Shown here: positions 1-11,825 of the stretch, one piece after another
How positions within the stretch are numbered: the stretch's first letter is position 1
Layout of the letters: every line of letters starts with the position of its first letter
Assembly: GCA_039583875.1 (NCBI GenBank)
Contig: CM077151.1
Coordinates: 121,215,047 to 121,279,046 of the forward strand
DNA from: Platanthera guangdongensis
Lineage: Eukaryota; Streptophyta; Magnoliopsida; Asparagales; Orchidaceae
Reading direction: 5' to 3'
DNA: 64,000 nt
Notes under the pieces: generated by a model
Seen by the model: the letters and a program-made list of their open reading frames with translations, nothing else
Told to the model about the DNA's origin: nothing
Database searches by the model: none
Position numbers and translations under genes: made by a program

Positions 1-394
1 AATGTATGAATACATATATATAGGAGGGAGAAAGAGAGACAAGTCCCCTATACATGGTGTGAGACTAATGTATAAAGAGAAACAATAAAAGACTAAATGA
101 GCCACAAACATGGGCTTTTACATGAACTTTTCTAACAAAATTACAAGATATGAGCTCCTAAATTTTTTTTGGCGCCGCATAAATATATGCAGGGAATAAA
201 ATGTGAAAAAATAAAAATTGACAAATATAAAATGTCAAAGTAATCAAAATTGCAGTTAGGATATGTCTATATCCGACAGATGTCAGTGGCCAACAAGCCC
301 CGCCAACATGTTCACAAGGTCCTGGTTAAGATCTTCCCACACCGACAGATGTCAGTGGTCCACCACTTGATGGAGCATATCGGGGCAGTCACCG
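1..394. other. Left-edge flank, no gene recognised
   Basis: AT-rich sequence with no coding segment I can support. An 18-base string (accgacagatgtcagtgg) near 341 recurs with small changes near 272, so part of it is a short local duplication. The right part probably belongs to the decayed gypsy element whose pol tail follows. Confidence 0.4.
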
Positions 395-665
395 TGGGAG
401 GGGGTTCGTCTTCCACGTCTCTCAGTTGAAGCGGGCAATGATGAGCATCTCGTTGGGACGAACCTTTCAGATGATTTGACCTCCGACCCATCGCACTTCA
501 GAGCTCTTGCTTTCCCGACAGTCTATCATCGTCGACAAATGCCCTACCGAACAGGTGCTCATTGAGTGGAAGGGCTTTCCATTTTACGAAGTTCACTGGT
601 CCTCGCCTTTGATATGCGAATTCAAATTCCAGATTTTCACTTTGGTGACAAGCAACACCCCTACC
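395..665 (+). pseudogene. Decayed 3' end of Ty3/gypsy chromovirus pol (integrase C-terminus and chromodomain)
   Basis: Two islands in the same forward frame are recognisable. At 408-437 the peptide VFHVSQLKRA matches the end of the integrase C-terminal domain of plant Ty3/gypsy elements. At 555-581 VLIEWKGFP matches the start of a chromodomain of the integrase-tail type. Between and after them the frame is lost; a peptide like DFHFGDK appears in another frame near 631, as expected for the end of the same domain. Such a domain tethers integrase to chromatin in chromoviruses. No LTR, protease or reverse transcriptase remains here. It is a relic unrelated in sequence to gypsy elements I and G further right. 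Confidence 0.7.
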
Positions 666-818
666 TTTCACAGCAACCGACCAACTGTTGATCCGCACGC
701 TTTCGCGGATTGCTTTGCCGCTGCCGCCACCCACCTTCCCAGCAATTCTAGTCTTCCTGCAGCCGTGTCGGTGCTCTTCTTCACCCCCTTATGTACCCCA
801 GTGCAGGCGGGGAATCCT

Positions 819-1079
819 CCAGGTTGCGAGAAGGGTTCTCCATCCCGAGTGCTGACAATTGCCGGGCTATATTAAGGAATTAAATGAGAAGAAATAGGTC
901 TTGATATAACACAAAATAAGAACAAACAGAGAATAAGAATTGACCAGGTTGCGAGAAGGGTTCTCCATCCTGAGTGCTGACATGTGTCCTGCTATATTAA
1001 GGAATTAAATGAGAAGAAATAGGTCTTGATACAACACAAAGTTGAATTGAATAAGAACCAACAGAGAATAAGAATTGAA
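819..1079 (+). repeat. Tandem duplication of a ~125-135 bp unit
   Basis: The unit beginning ccaggttgcgagaagggttc occurs at 819-943 and again at 944-1079. The copies differ by a few substitutions and a small insertion in the second copy (around 1,041-1,055). It lies directly downstream of the decayed gypsy pol tail and probably derives from that element's 3' untranslated region or LTR. Confidence 0.7.
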
Positions 1080-1323
1080 TTCATACATATAATCACAGTT
1101 GAGTATTATTATAATCTCAAAAACATTGAAATCTCTAATCATAATAACTATTAATCAAACACACGGGATAGCACTAACATCTCAATTACATTGTACCTAA
1201 TTGCTCCTTCAGCATCTATTCTCTAACATTTTTTGGGTTCCATCTGAAGATTTCTTCCTGGTCTTATACTTTAACTTTTAAGATTATCACCTGGCTAACA
1301 AATCTCTCATTCTGTAACTGTAG

Positions 1324-1482
1324 CTCCCTAAGGGCAAGGCCGAGCTCGTTGAACTGCAAGGTAGACTAAGAAAGCGTTTTCCAGTTGATTCATACAACAA
1401 AGCTCGAAAGGAACTGGATCCCAAGAAAATCCTAGCCAATAGTATGCTGGAAAAGCTTTTCCCAATGGATCAGACGGTCTAG
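1324..1482 (+). CDS. GLDH: Terminal exon of L-galactono-1,4-lactone dehydrogenase (partial gene or fragment)
   Basis: A 52-codon open segment ends at TAG 1480-1482 and is preceded by a plausible splice acceptor (tgtaactgtag, ending 1323). The peptide contains LRKRFPVDSYNKARKELDP followed by a KKILANSMLEKLFP tail. From memory this matches the C-terminus of plant L-galactono-1,4-lactone dehydrogenase, the inner-mitochondrial-membrane flavoenzyme that makes ascorbate and passes electrons to cytochrome c. Only the last exon is visible: 1,200-1,323 looks intronic and I found no other exon between the retroelement relic and this point. It could be the true end of a gene whose upstream exons lie left of the window, or a stranded fragment. 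The reading frame is undamaged. Confidence 0.6.
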   Translation, partial: LPKGKAELVELQGRLRKRFPVDSYNKARKELDPKKILANSMLEKLFPMDQTV

Positions 1483-3895
1483 GGGCAGCGGAGAGCAGAT
1501 CTTGGCTAAATCTCCATCAAATGGTAACTTTTATTGTCAAAAATGGTTCTTTAACATCCTTTTATTTTGAAGGTAGAGTCTAATTGTAAATTTGTTCTCA
1601 GGAATCCTATTACTTATGTGACAATGTTCCCTTGAAACTGGCAGTGGCCTATATATATATAGCCCGGAAACATTGTCAGATCGTATGTGACTATGTTTCC
1701 GTGCTATAATGTTATCCTATTTTGGAATTTAGACACTTACAATTCGGTTCTATTTGGGATGTCTGTGGTGGTGGTATTAGAGCTGTCATAAAAGCAATTG
1801 TTGGAAGCAAAAACGGAAAGGAGGAACATGAAAAGTACGGAAAACTCTTTTAGCTTTTTTGAATGTGAAAGGCTTCACTATTTTTCAAAATGCCTTAAAA
1901 ATACCGGCACAAACATTTTTCCCACCACCGTGGAACTAATAAACACCTCTAAAATAGAAGTGGCAGTGCTAATAGAATTTTTACCGCTGCCATCATCATC
2001 CTAAGCAAAGTCAACTCTATTCTTTGGTATGATTTTTGACAGTGGGGCATGAATTCACGTGTCGCGGAGGGTGAGGAGGGTTGCCGAGACTAGTGATTTT
2101 TTGAATGATTGTAAAGTGTGTGCACAACATTTTGGTTCTAGTGATTTATCCAATGTTTTGGTTTAGCCATTTGGGTCTATGCCATGGTGTTAAATATCTC
2201 TGACATGACATGTTTGCCGACATATTTTTCAGAGAACAGTGATGTTTTTCCAATAAAAATAGATTGTTCTTTAGACTGGTATGTTTGGGTTTTCCAAAAA
2301 TTTCAGCCATTGACATAATTTTTGAGTATTTCATTTACTATTTTAGTTTATATTAACATAATAGCATTATATGTTTAAATTGTCCATATGCATTATATAC
2401 TGTAATGCTTAAATTAATTCGATTTATTATTTTGTTCTGTTTCATATGTATTATTCTTATAATTAATTCTGTATAATTATTTCACATTTTTTTTGTATTA
2501 TAACAAATATTAATAAATTTAACATATTAATTAGTTATTTTATATTTTTAATATAAATTTATTAAATAGATTTCAATTAAAAGTTGATAATTATTAAAAT
2601 TAATTATATTATACAATGTATCTAGTTTACTTTTTCTAATATTTTACATGTGGTTCGGGTTCAAAGATAATTTATGGTGAGTTGTGCATTCATCAACGGC
2701 CGTGCAATTAAATGAGCATTAGGAAACACTGAGCGCAATGACGGCACAATGATAAAGTCACGTCGACCAATTTCAAGCGGCGTGGCACGTACTTAATGTT
2801 AGAAATAATTGTTGGGAGCGTTACTTGCTATCAGAGGAAGGAGTGCGGGTAGCGATCTCGCTGTCCAATTGGGCTTCAAAATTTGTGTTTTTTTTGTTTG
2901 TCTTTTTTTATTTCGGCGAGATTGCCGACGTTGGATATGCGAGAGCAACGACTTGAATTTCACCCGCTCTCAGAGAAAGGAGTGATAATGTCGCTCGAAG
3001 CATCCAGATGGTGATAAAAGTGGAATCTCATATCTGTTGCTCCTAGGTGGGTATAAATATGCAAATCCTAGGATTATATAAGGGTATTAGATATCCGTGT
3101 ATCTGAACCGACCCTTTAAGCCTATGAACATGGTAATTGTTCAAATATACATTCACAATCTTCTCCTATATTTGTGACAAATAACGTGTACGTCTCGGAG
3201 TGCAGAAAGTAGAGAGTATCAAAAGAAAAGTTTTTGGTTTTACACATTTTTATAAGAGTTAGCACAGTTAGAGCATAAATAGGAGTTTCAAAAAATAGTA
3301 ACTTAAAAATCCAAACATAAAGTGCTACGAAGGAATAAAAATCTGAAAACAAAATTGCAATGACTCAAAACGTATAACAATTTTACTCAAAGAATAGATC
3401 ATCAACATTCATGTTAAAGTCTACTTTCTATCCTTCATCCTCACCAGTGCATGAAAGGAATTTCATGAGTTAGACTCTATGAATTCATAAACATATGCAA
3501 TGACATATCAAAGTAAACTACATGTCCCTAAATAAGCTTAGTACTTATAGCAGTAGTAAAGTAACATTGTCAGCATCTATATCCTGTCTTAGTAGGATCA
3601 GTCAAGTTATAATTTTAATAAATAACACATTGTTATCTTACTCATTAGTGACCACTATATATCTTATCAAATGACTTGACACACCGTCATTCGCAACATT
3701 ATCAGATGCAGAATAATGTGTAATGATTATTAATATTAGATTAACTCGTGCAACGACTTTCTATTTTCAGTTGAATAATTCTCGAATTAGTTTACAATGA
3801 GAAAGATGTTAAGTCATCAAGTGTAAAATGACTAGCATCCAATCATCTTGAATTTTTATCAAAAAAATTATATAGAGTTTTCAGTCTGTTATTAG
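1483..3895. other. Host flank downstream of the exon; no further gene seen
   Basis: The first 200 bases would be 3' UTR if the exon is live. They contain an imperfect inverted repeat (gacaatgttccc near 1620 against ggaaacattgtc near 1667) around a short TA run. From about 2,320 to 2,640 the sequence is strongly AT-rich. I see no coding exon, tRNA or transposon terminus that I would defend. The short ORFs here lack family motifs. Confidence 0.5.
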
Positions 3896-5575
3896 TGAAA
3901 GTCTTTGTTTCAAGAGTAGTTGTACACCTGGGGGGAGGGTGAATAGGTTTCAGAGTCCTTTATGACTACCTTTTTGTTTTGGTGAGTTGTGTGATTGACT
4001 TTATGTTAGCGTTTAAGAATTAACACCAACACACAAGTATTTATAGTGCTTCCCTAATGTATGGGTACATTCACTTTCCCTCCCACCTATCTAATAGTGT
4101 GTTAGACAAGACAATCTTCTCTAAACTCAGCTCAAAGATCACCTACCTCAGACTTCCTCCAAGTCTTATCTCAGGCCAAAGTCCTACACACTCTGAGTAA
4201 ACCTTACTCCTACAGCTCAATGATCCTCAAGATCACCTACCTCAGGCTTATCAAAAAGCCCTACAACTCAGGCTACGAGGTTAGCCCTACACTCAGAGAT
4301 ATTATCTCCCACAGCTCAGATCTGACTCAAATCATATCTCAGGCACACATACCCTACCTCAGATTCTCAGCAGAATCCTACCACTCAGTCTTTATATGTT
4401 AGGCTTGCAACTCAGATCAAGATTGATCCTATAGGAAGCGATAGATGTTGATGATGATGGACACTAATGAAAGTGTCCTATGAGCCTTCTCTCTATATTG
4501 AGTGAACTCATCCCTAATTTCTTCACAATACCAAGGAAGTAGATCTTCAGGATGGTTCTGCTTGTGCTGGGAAGATACTCAAAAATGATATTTCTAAACT
4601 TGCTAATGAAGACAAAATGAGAGTTCTGTTCTTTATTTCTTCAACAACCAAACTTGTCTGTAGTTTTCAGACTTGTTATTGTTCACCAGTTTCAGAACTC
4701 TTCTTCTTAGTTTTCAGGAAGAAGATGGCCAAAAAAGTTCTGCCTGAAAAGCCACTTTTCTTCTTTCTCGGGACTCTACTTTTGTATCCTGTCATCCAAT
4801 GACTCTTTGTCCAGTATGGATGAGCCAGAGTTGGTAACTGCAATACTTCTATTGGATTAAATGCAGTACTAAAGGCAAGCGACGCCTTTTGTCATCTAGC
4901 GTGCAAAACGTGTGACATTTGATTTCTTGATGACGTCAGCATGAGTCAGCGCTTCTGGACTTAGTAATTTTCAGATAATCTGCATAGGCGTTGAGTGAAG
5001 CCTTATCACTCAACGTAAAAACACTTAGTAGAATTCTGCATCTTTAGGTGTTGAGTGAGCCTTCATCACTCAATGCTTTTGACTTGACTTTTATAGTCTA
5101 ACTATTAAGGTTTTGAGTGACCATTCATCACTCAATGCCTCTAGACGTGGTTGAAATATCTCTGCATGAAGGTGTTGAGTGAAGCTTCCATACTCAACGC
5201 TTTCTGACTTAGCCTGACTTCTTGATGAGTAGGCGTTGAGTGAACTGTCTTCACTCAATGCTTCTGTCGTTAGACAGATTTCTTGTCATCAACACTGCGG
5301 GTTTGACTGCATTTAGTTATGTCAACGCTTTTAGGCTTTTGGCATTGAGTGAAGTGAGTTCAATGAACACTTCTGGACTGAGCTAGTTTTCTGCCTGTTC
5401 AGCAACCTGTCTTGTGTATAACAGTCATTATGACTCTGACAACCTATCAAATCAATGTAATAGAATACAACCTGCATACAATGAACTTTGAGCATATATT
5501 AGATTCTTCCATGTGTATACTATTGACTTGTGTGCCTTCTTCAAATCTTGGACAATATGATCTATGGACCTAATA
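3896..5575 (-). repeat. 3' LTR of element A
   Basis: On the plus strand it opens with TGAAAG and soon carries the ggggggagggtgaatagg stretch seen in the end of every Sirevirus LTR here. It ends at 5575 against the reverse complement of the polypurine tract (atctccccctatttg). The terminal TG has decayed to TA. Array of inverted GCGTTGAGTGA repeats at 4,986-5,372. No clean TATA box; a degenerate TACAAAAG (minus strand) near 4,785 may be its remnant. Confidence 0.75.
4986..5372. repeat. Inverted-repeat array in LTR A (GCGTTGAGTGA ... TCACTCAACGC)
   Basis: At least five units, each a potential hairpin: GGCGTTGAGTGA, a 5-9 base spacer, then TCACTCAACGC or a one- to two-base variant. Units are spaced by roughly 50-60 bases of unrelated sequence. 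This motif differs from the TCGA-centred motifs in other LTRs but sits in the same U3 position. Confidence 0.8.
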
Positions 5576-5780
5576 ATCTCCCCCTATTTGAAGAATTCAG
5601 AAACCTAGTCAATGATTTACACTACCATAAAATAGAAAACACATTCACAACAACAGCAGCAGTATTTGACACATAATCAAAAAAAATGTAATTTTCATTC
5701 AAGGAGATAATTACAACATGACAGCGTGCTTAAAATAATTTACACAGTCCTATAGCCCTTAAGGAGTACAAAAAACCTTT

Positions 5781-6590
5781 TTATGTTTCAGGTTCCCTTA
5801 TGACTATTCCCCTGCTTGGTTTTTTTGAAGCCTTTTCTTGATCTTCAGATTTCTTCTGCTTCTGCCTTTCAAAATAATTGTATGGCTTTGGGAAATACTT
5901 GTTGGGCTTAGGAGCATCTAATGGTACAACACCTGTCTTCTTGTCTCTTCTGAATTTTCTACTGGCCTCTTCTTTCTTTTCTTGTTTTGCCAATTCTATG
6001 AAGCTGTATAGTTTTTCCCTTTCAGTTTTCGTTTTTTGACTTGATCCCAAGCAGACAATATGATAGTCCTTGATTGAGGATTTCATTTCTCAAAGTCTGG
6101 TCTGGTCTCTATTTCTTCTCTGTACCTTTTCTTACTGAGTCTGATCTCTTCGTCTGCTTCAACAACAGACTTTCCTTTGACTCTGGCTATCTTATTAGCA
6201 GTGGGGCTGAATGTTGGAATTTTAATTGCAAACGAGGGTTCAGCCAATTGAGCACCACCTTGTACAACATGTTGAACCGCCCCTTGATCATCACATTATA
6301 CATCATTTATGCCTTCTGGAATAGAAGAAATATTTTCATATGAATAGTGCTCAAGCCCCAATGAGCCTCTAATAATATTGGTGACCTAGACATCATTCTT
6401 AGTATTTGCCTTGATCATTGTCTTCTCCCGCTTTATGACTTCTTCTTCTAAAGTTACAGTTAGGGAGTACTTTGCAATTGAGAGTCTCTCATCTAAGAAA
6501 TTTACTTCTTTTGTGACATGATTCTTGACCTCTAGCATATGATCATCTAGATAGTTAGTGCATGCATCCATTCTCCTTTCCAGAATAGTG
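5781..6590 (-). pseudogene. Accessory ORF (aORF) C-terminal part, element A
   Basis: The clearest part is 5,781-6,086, ending in the motif KYFPKPYNYFERQ and a tail with GIVIREPET. Just upstream, in a different frame (about 6,010-6,100), the sequence reads PDFEK, a TGA where E has tryptophan, then NPQSRTIILSAWDQ. This aligns with E (PDFEQWSPTSRNIILTAW). The segment 6,386-6,571 is a charged, helix-prone stretch like the coiled-coil part of other aORFs. Function is unknown. I see no signal peptide or membrane segment, so nothing supports an envelope role. Frameshifted and cut by element B. Confidence 0.65.
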
Positions 6591-8193
6591 TGTTAAAATG
6601 TCTACTTGTCTACCTAAATCACCTAGATGGGGTGAATAGGTGAGTTTTGCGTCTTTTTGCGGAATAAAAATTATACTAGCGATGCGTAGAAAATAAACAA
6701 GCAAACCACAGAGGACAACAAAAGTTATAGTGGTTCCCCAATATTGGGTACATCCACTCTCCACCTCACCGATCTAGCAACACACTAGACTCGGCTACTT
6801 CACTATTCTCTCGGATTGAAAACAATCCTACAACTTGGAACAAAGTTCCTACAATTCGGGGTAAAACCAGTCCTACAATAACTTGGAGATCAACTCCTAC
6901 AACTCGGAGAATAACTCCTACAATCTCGGAGAATAACTCCTAAAAGAATAAAATGATTTTAATTTGAAATACACAAAATGGTCTTCACAGATCTGACTGA
7001 ATCTCGACTTCTTCCTTCTTGAATAATTGAAAAGCTCTGTCAGAAAAAGTTGAGGAAGAAATCAGAGAACTCTTCGATCTGAGAACGTTAGATCACCACG
7101 GTCAAGGAGAAGATTTGTAGATGTCGAAAAGCTTGATCGACTGAATCCTTCTTGTATGAATCACTGGATCGAGAAGTTTGACGAAGAATAAAACATCTAG
7201 TCTGCGGCGACGGTGCTTCCCGATTTAGAATCTTGAAAAATGATTCAGAATACTTTGAAAATTCTTCTTCTTAGGGTTTGTCGATTCTAGCATGACCTTT
7301 TATAGGTCTTACCATTTCAGGAGTTAATCAAATTTGAAATCAAAACCGTCTAACACTTGAAGAAATTCAGAAACAGAACACCATTTCTCGAGAGAGATAA
7401 TAACTACTCGAGTACAAGTTCTGTTTCTCGAGAAAGGATGTAAGGTTCTCGAGAAGAAATACTTCAGGAAAATCTAGAAGATGAATTCTGGTTTCTCGAG
7501 AATGAATAGACCTACTCGAGAAAAACAAATATCAGTTACTTGAGAAAAATCCTTCTGTTACTCGAGAACAAGAAACCAGCCCGAGAAAAGATTTTTGTTA
7601 CTCAAGAAAAGATTTCTGTTACTCGAGAACTAGTCTTGGCCTTCTCGAGAAAAGACTTCGGCTTTCTCGAGAAAAGGACAGAGAAAAATTCTGAGTTAAA
7701 TTTTAAGATAACATGAGAAAGAGTCAAGACCTACTCGAGTATTGCATGATTTTCTCAAGAACTACACTCGACTTTCTCAAGAATAGCTTCTACTACTTGA
7801 GTATCTGACTAAGCTATCTCGAGTAAAAACTTTAATCTTACTCGAGTAATGACTGATGTTTCTTGAGTACAAGACTTAGAAAAATTATGTTAACTAAAAA
7901 GTGATTTTCTTCTATGAAACCAGCAACCAGCCTTTCCCCATGACTATAGTACTTGAAAATGAAGTGTGTCCCAATAGAGAGGTTACACATGAGTCCACCA
8001 TGGATCACACAATGAGGGATTACATTGTATGGTCCTGTGTTTGGTGACCCATTGTAAACTGACATTGGTCTTCACTTGACAATTATAACCTGCAAGCACT
8101 CAACTTGAAAAGGCATCAAATACAAACTTAATTCATCTTAGTTCAAAGGTGACTTCATACATATCTAGATTATTGTGGATACAATACCCAACA
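6591..8193 (-). repeat. 3' LTR of element B
   Basis: The plus strand runs from TGTTAAAATG to ATACCCAACA, then the polypurine complement aatcttcccctatttg. TATA box TATAAAAG on the minus strand at 7,297-7,304. Upstream of it (higher coordinates, 7,384-7,866) is an array of TTCTCGAGAA and ACTCGAGTA palindromes. Length about 1.6 kb. Confidence 0.8.
7384..7866. repeat. CTCGAG palindrome array in LTR B
   Basis: About twenty copies of NNCTCGAGNN, most as TTCTCGAGAA or TACTCGAGTA (10-base perfect palindromes), some decayed to CTCAAG or CTTGAG, with irregular spacing of 15-30 bases. It ends about 80 bases upstream of the TATA box. The same core motif dominates the LTRs of gypsy elements I and S. Confidence 0.85.
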
Positions 8194-8403
8194 ATCTTCC
8201 CCTATTTGTAGAAGTCAGAACCCTCTACACTAAGGTGAATTACATCAAGATAAACAAATAACATAACTACTAAGCAGAGTAAATGGAAGAAATGCTATGA
8301 AATAGAAGATTTAAATCATCAAAATTTAAAGATTTATATATAGATATTGTCCAGAAAAAAGTCCCATTCCATAAAATCTCATATAACTCACTTCTGATTA
8401 TCT

Positions 8404-10051
8404 TCAATTACTTCTTGGTATGTTGTTGATACAACCTCTGATGTTATCTTCTTGTCTCTGGAAGTACATGAATGGATTTGGAAAGTACTTGGCTGGTCTG
8501 AGAGGAGAAGTATGGTCTTCTCGACTATACTTCTTATCATGTAGCTTTCTTAGAGTCATGGATTTTTCATACTGCATCCATTCAGAATGAGAGAAGTAGG
8601 TGTCCTTATGCCCACTGAATTCCACCACTAGTCTTAAAGTATCTAGAATAATAGATTTAGATGTAGGGCTCCATACTTCAGCAAATTCTCTTTCTGCATG
8701 TTCTGGCATAGGAGTGGACCTGCTTGCAGAAGCACCTTCACCAAACTTTCTTCTCTTGGGAATCTATACTTCAAGAGGTATTTGTTGAGGCACATCAGCT
8801 TGTTCAGAATTCCAAACTTGTGAATATGTTTTAGGAGGTGGAGCTTTATAAAGTTTTGGATGTGGAGAGAATGTAGGCCTTTGAACATTTACATCCAGGC
8901 TAGCTGGAGGGGCTGCAGTGGGATCAACTGAGAAATCAGGGAAGATCAGATTGTGCATCCACACTGCAGTGTCATAAGTATGAAGTTTTGTGCTCTTAAT
9001 TTCCTATAGCACTGATGTTTGAATCTCTTTAAGTTGATTGCCCCATAGATCTTGTATCTTTTGGACTTTCTTATCTAGCTGTTTCTTTACTTTATCCTCC
9101 CCCTTTCTGACTTTTAGAGAGGTGTCTATGGCTTCTTCTTTGAACTTGCCAACTTCTTCACATGTCTTGAAGTTGTGCTCTTAATTGAGCTTTCTTTTCA
9201 AACTGAATCTGGTTGTTTGCGAGAGTGACAGATTGATCCATTACCTCACCAATACTGGTAATAGTGTGGTCTATAACTTTGCCTCCAATTTGTAAGAGCC
9301 TTTTGAATTCATCAGTATTACTCTGGATTTTTGCAAATCTTCGGCTCATTTCCTTTTCCAAAGCAGAGAACTTGTCTGTGACAACTTGAATGGAGGTGTC
9401 GAAATACTTTCTGTGCTCAGCCAGCATGGATTTTATCTTACTCAAGATATTGTCTTCAGGAATTCTTCAATCTGAGGAGGTCGAGGAGGTAGAACTTGAG
9501 CTGTCTAGGGGACTATTTCTTCAAGGAGCACAGTAGATGTGGAGATCTGTTTTCTTCTAGTAGTTGTAATTTCATCTTCAGCATCATCACCTAGGAAAGT
9601 GGGAATGTTGAAGTGTAGGCTTGGGAGAGGTGGTTCAGCAGCTTCAGGAGGTACTTCTTCTTTAGTATCAAAAATAGAGACTATCTCTTCATCTTGCACA
9701 TCCTCAACAGGAGACTGGGGCTGAGATGGTTCTGGTTCAGATGGATTTTCTGGTTGAGAAGATTTTTCTTGTGAAGATGGATTTTCTTCAGGCAGAGGGG
9801 ATAAAAGCTCTTTAGAGGTGAGTTCCTCTATCATCTTGTCAATGCCATCTGTTGTAGACAATATTTGATCATTTACCTGGGCATCAGTCAGAATTTCTTG
9901 ATCAGACAGGTCAACAACAATAAAATCTGAGCTCTCTTCTTGGAGAGAGGTGTCCTTTGCAGCAACAGATGGAGCTGTATCTTCTTCTATGAGTATGTGT
10001 TCAGCAACTGGTGGAGTTGTGACTTCGGCTTGAGTGTTAGTTTGGACTGAG
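8404..10051 (-). pseudogene. Accessory ORF, element B (degenerate)
   Basis: Read right to left: an acidic, Pro/Glu/Ser-rich segment (9,505-9,861), a coiled-coil-like segment (9,158-9,445, with AEHRKYFDTSIQVV), a Pro-rich linker (8,764-8,964), and the conserved C-terminal domain (8,404-8,709) with EVWSPTSKSIILDT, a SEW motif and KYFPNPFMYFQRQ. The frame switches at least twice (frames at 9,505-9,861 and 9,158-9,445 differ), with several stops, so it is dead. Domain order is the same as in H: acidic region, coiled coil, C-terminal domain. Interrupted by C at its upstream end. Function unknown. Confidence 0.65.
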
Positions 10052-11652
10052 TGAAAGTGAGTGATAGATCTGTCTTAACTCTATAGGGAGGGTGAATAGA
10101 GTATTTTAAAAACTTGATGAGTTTTATTACAGAATTATAATAAGTGAATGTATAGAGAGAAAATAAAAACAAAAACAATCACAACACAACAAATAAAAGA
10201 TAGAGCAATCTAGACGACACAAAGATTTTATAGTGGTTCCCAAAAGCTGGGTACATCCATTCTTCTATCACTCTGGTAGGAATCCACTACAGGTTTTTGA
10301 TCAGGTGCCCTGGCAACACAGGTTTTTGCTTAGGTGCCCTGTCACGACAAGATCTATTTCAAGAGAGATCTCACAACCCTTTGAGCTTTTGATCAGGTGC
10401 CCAAAAATCAAACCAAGTCTTTTGATCAGGAGAATTGACAACCAAAGGGGTTAAATTTTGAAGGAAGTTATAACCCTGTACACAATTGGAAAAAGAAAAG
10501 TGATGATGTTCTTCTCTGTCAATAGTCTAAGAGAAGACTAGTGGATTTGATGTTGTCAAAGCTCCCCCTGAGATGTAGAATGGTTCAGGAGAAAGAACGC
10601 TTTGCTCAGGGTGTAGGCCTTCAATTGGTGGAAGATCTTCAGGAAACTTTCAGACTGATGAAGATTGTTTGTCTCTTTGAAAATTCCTGAAGTAAAACTG
10701 ATGAAGAACTTGATTTTTATGTGAAGCTGTTCTTCCTTCAGTTTTCTATAGAATAATCCTTTTTGCTTCTCTAATCTGTAATCATTGTATCTCTGTGTGT
10801 GTCTGTGTATCTGCTCTTTTAATCTTCTGAAAACTGTCTTTTTATATTCCTTGCAGAAATTAGCATTTGAATTTTAAATTCTATTCTTGATTGACTGTAG
10901 AAAATTTGGCTGTTGAACGACTAGAAATTGTCTTTAATTTGTTTCCTCAACTGTCACAGCAATTTAGCCAAATAATTACTCTGTGAATACCATAATTAAT
11001 GCTACCTTGAAACGACTATATTCTTGAGAATATGAAGCATTAATTATCAGAGAATTTATAGGCATATAATAATAAATTTTGAAATCAAACTGCCACAGTC
11101 AATTCTGGAAAACTGCAGGGAAATTAGTGGAACAGAACCTGTGAGAATGTAGTTGAACTGAATCTGTTTCGTTGACCAAAGATCCAATTTCGTCATACTA
11201 AAACCTCTCTTTTGTCGAGCTGATCTCCATGATCTCTAAACAGAAAATTCACTACCAATCTGTGCTCCAAGATCGTCGAATTGAGATAGACTTTTCGTCG
11301 TGCTGAACTTCTGGGAAGAAATTGTAATTCGTCGATCTCTGCTAAGATTTCGTCGAACTCAGCTCAAATAAGAAGTCTAAGTTCGTCGAGCTAAGCTAGG
11401 ATTTCGTCGAACTCAGCTCAAAGAAATAACCGAGTTCATCGAACTCCGATCAACGAAAGTCGAGCTTAGTTCAGCAATCTCCGAACAACTTTTTCTGCTC
11501 TTAGAAAACTACTTTCTCTGGGGGGTCTTCTGTATTCTAAATCTTCTGAAGGTGAAAACCAATCATTCTAGGTTTGATATCTTGACTTAGACTATGGAAA
11601 AAACCTATGACCCTAGACTATACAATGTGAGTCAATCTAAGCAATCCTAATA
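10052..11652 (-). repeat. 3' LTR of element C
   Basis: It starts TGAAAGTGAG (10,052) and ends near 11,652, where the tip appears as TA rather than CA; the right boundary is placed by alignment to LTR D and is uncertain by some bases. TATA box TATAAAAAG on the minus strand near 10,838-10,846. TTCGTCGA motifs occur upstream at 11,170-11,470. No polypurine tract of the A/B/E/H type is visible next to it. Confidence 0.6.
11170..11470. repeat. TTCGTCGA motif array in LTR C
   Basis: About ten copies of TTCGTCGA(A/G)CT or its reverse complement, alternating with CAGCTC, irregularly spaced by 15-35 bases. The same motif recurs in LTR D, in D's gag coding region and in gypsy solo LTR S. Confidence 0.75.
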
Positions 11653-11825
11653 GTGACTATGAACAATAGAAAGAGAAAAAATCACAAAGCATAAAAAGAT
11701 ATCTGACAGAATTATAATTGTTCAACAGATATATAACAATAGTGCCTTGTGAAGAATTATAACAGTTCAAATCAAATATAGAAAGAAAATTGTTAGGCTA
11801 TCTTTGAATCTTTCTTCTTTTCATC

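Larger units (their letters stand above)
3896..6590 (-). mobile_element. Copia element A (Sirevirus-like), left fragment
   Basis: The element is read on the minus strand. It consists here of its 3' LTR, a polypurine tract and the C-terminal part of an accessory ORF, and is then interrupted by element B at 6,591. The rest (aORF start, pol, gag, 5' LTR) must lie to the right of the window if B was inserted as a unit. Damage (stop in place of a conserved Trp, frame changes, TA for TG at the LTR tip) makes it one of the oldest layers. Confidence 0.75.
6591..10051 (-). mobile_element. Copia element B (Sirevirus-like), left fragment, inserted in A
   Basis: The 3' LTR (6,591-8,193) abuts A's accessory ORF directly. 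It is followed by the conserved polypurine tract and a degenerate aORF, and then cut at 10,052 by element C. Gag and pol are absent from the window and expected beyond its right edge. Confidence 0.75.

Noticed and set aside
1740..2010. Possible MITE with ggcagtgctaat ... accgctgcc ends
   Set aside because: Terminal similarity is short and imperfect, and no target duplication was found.
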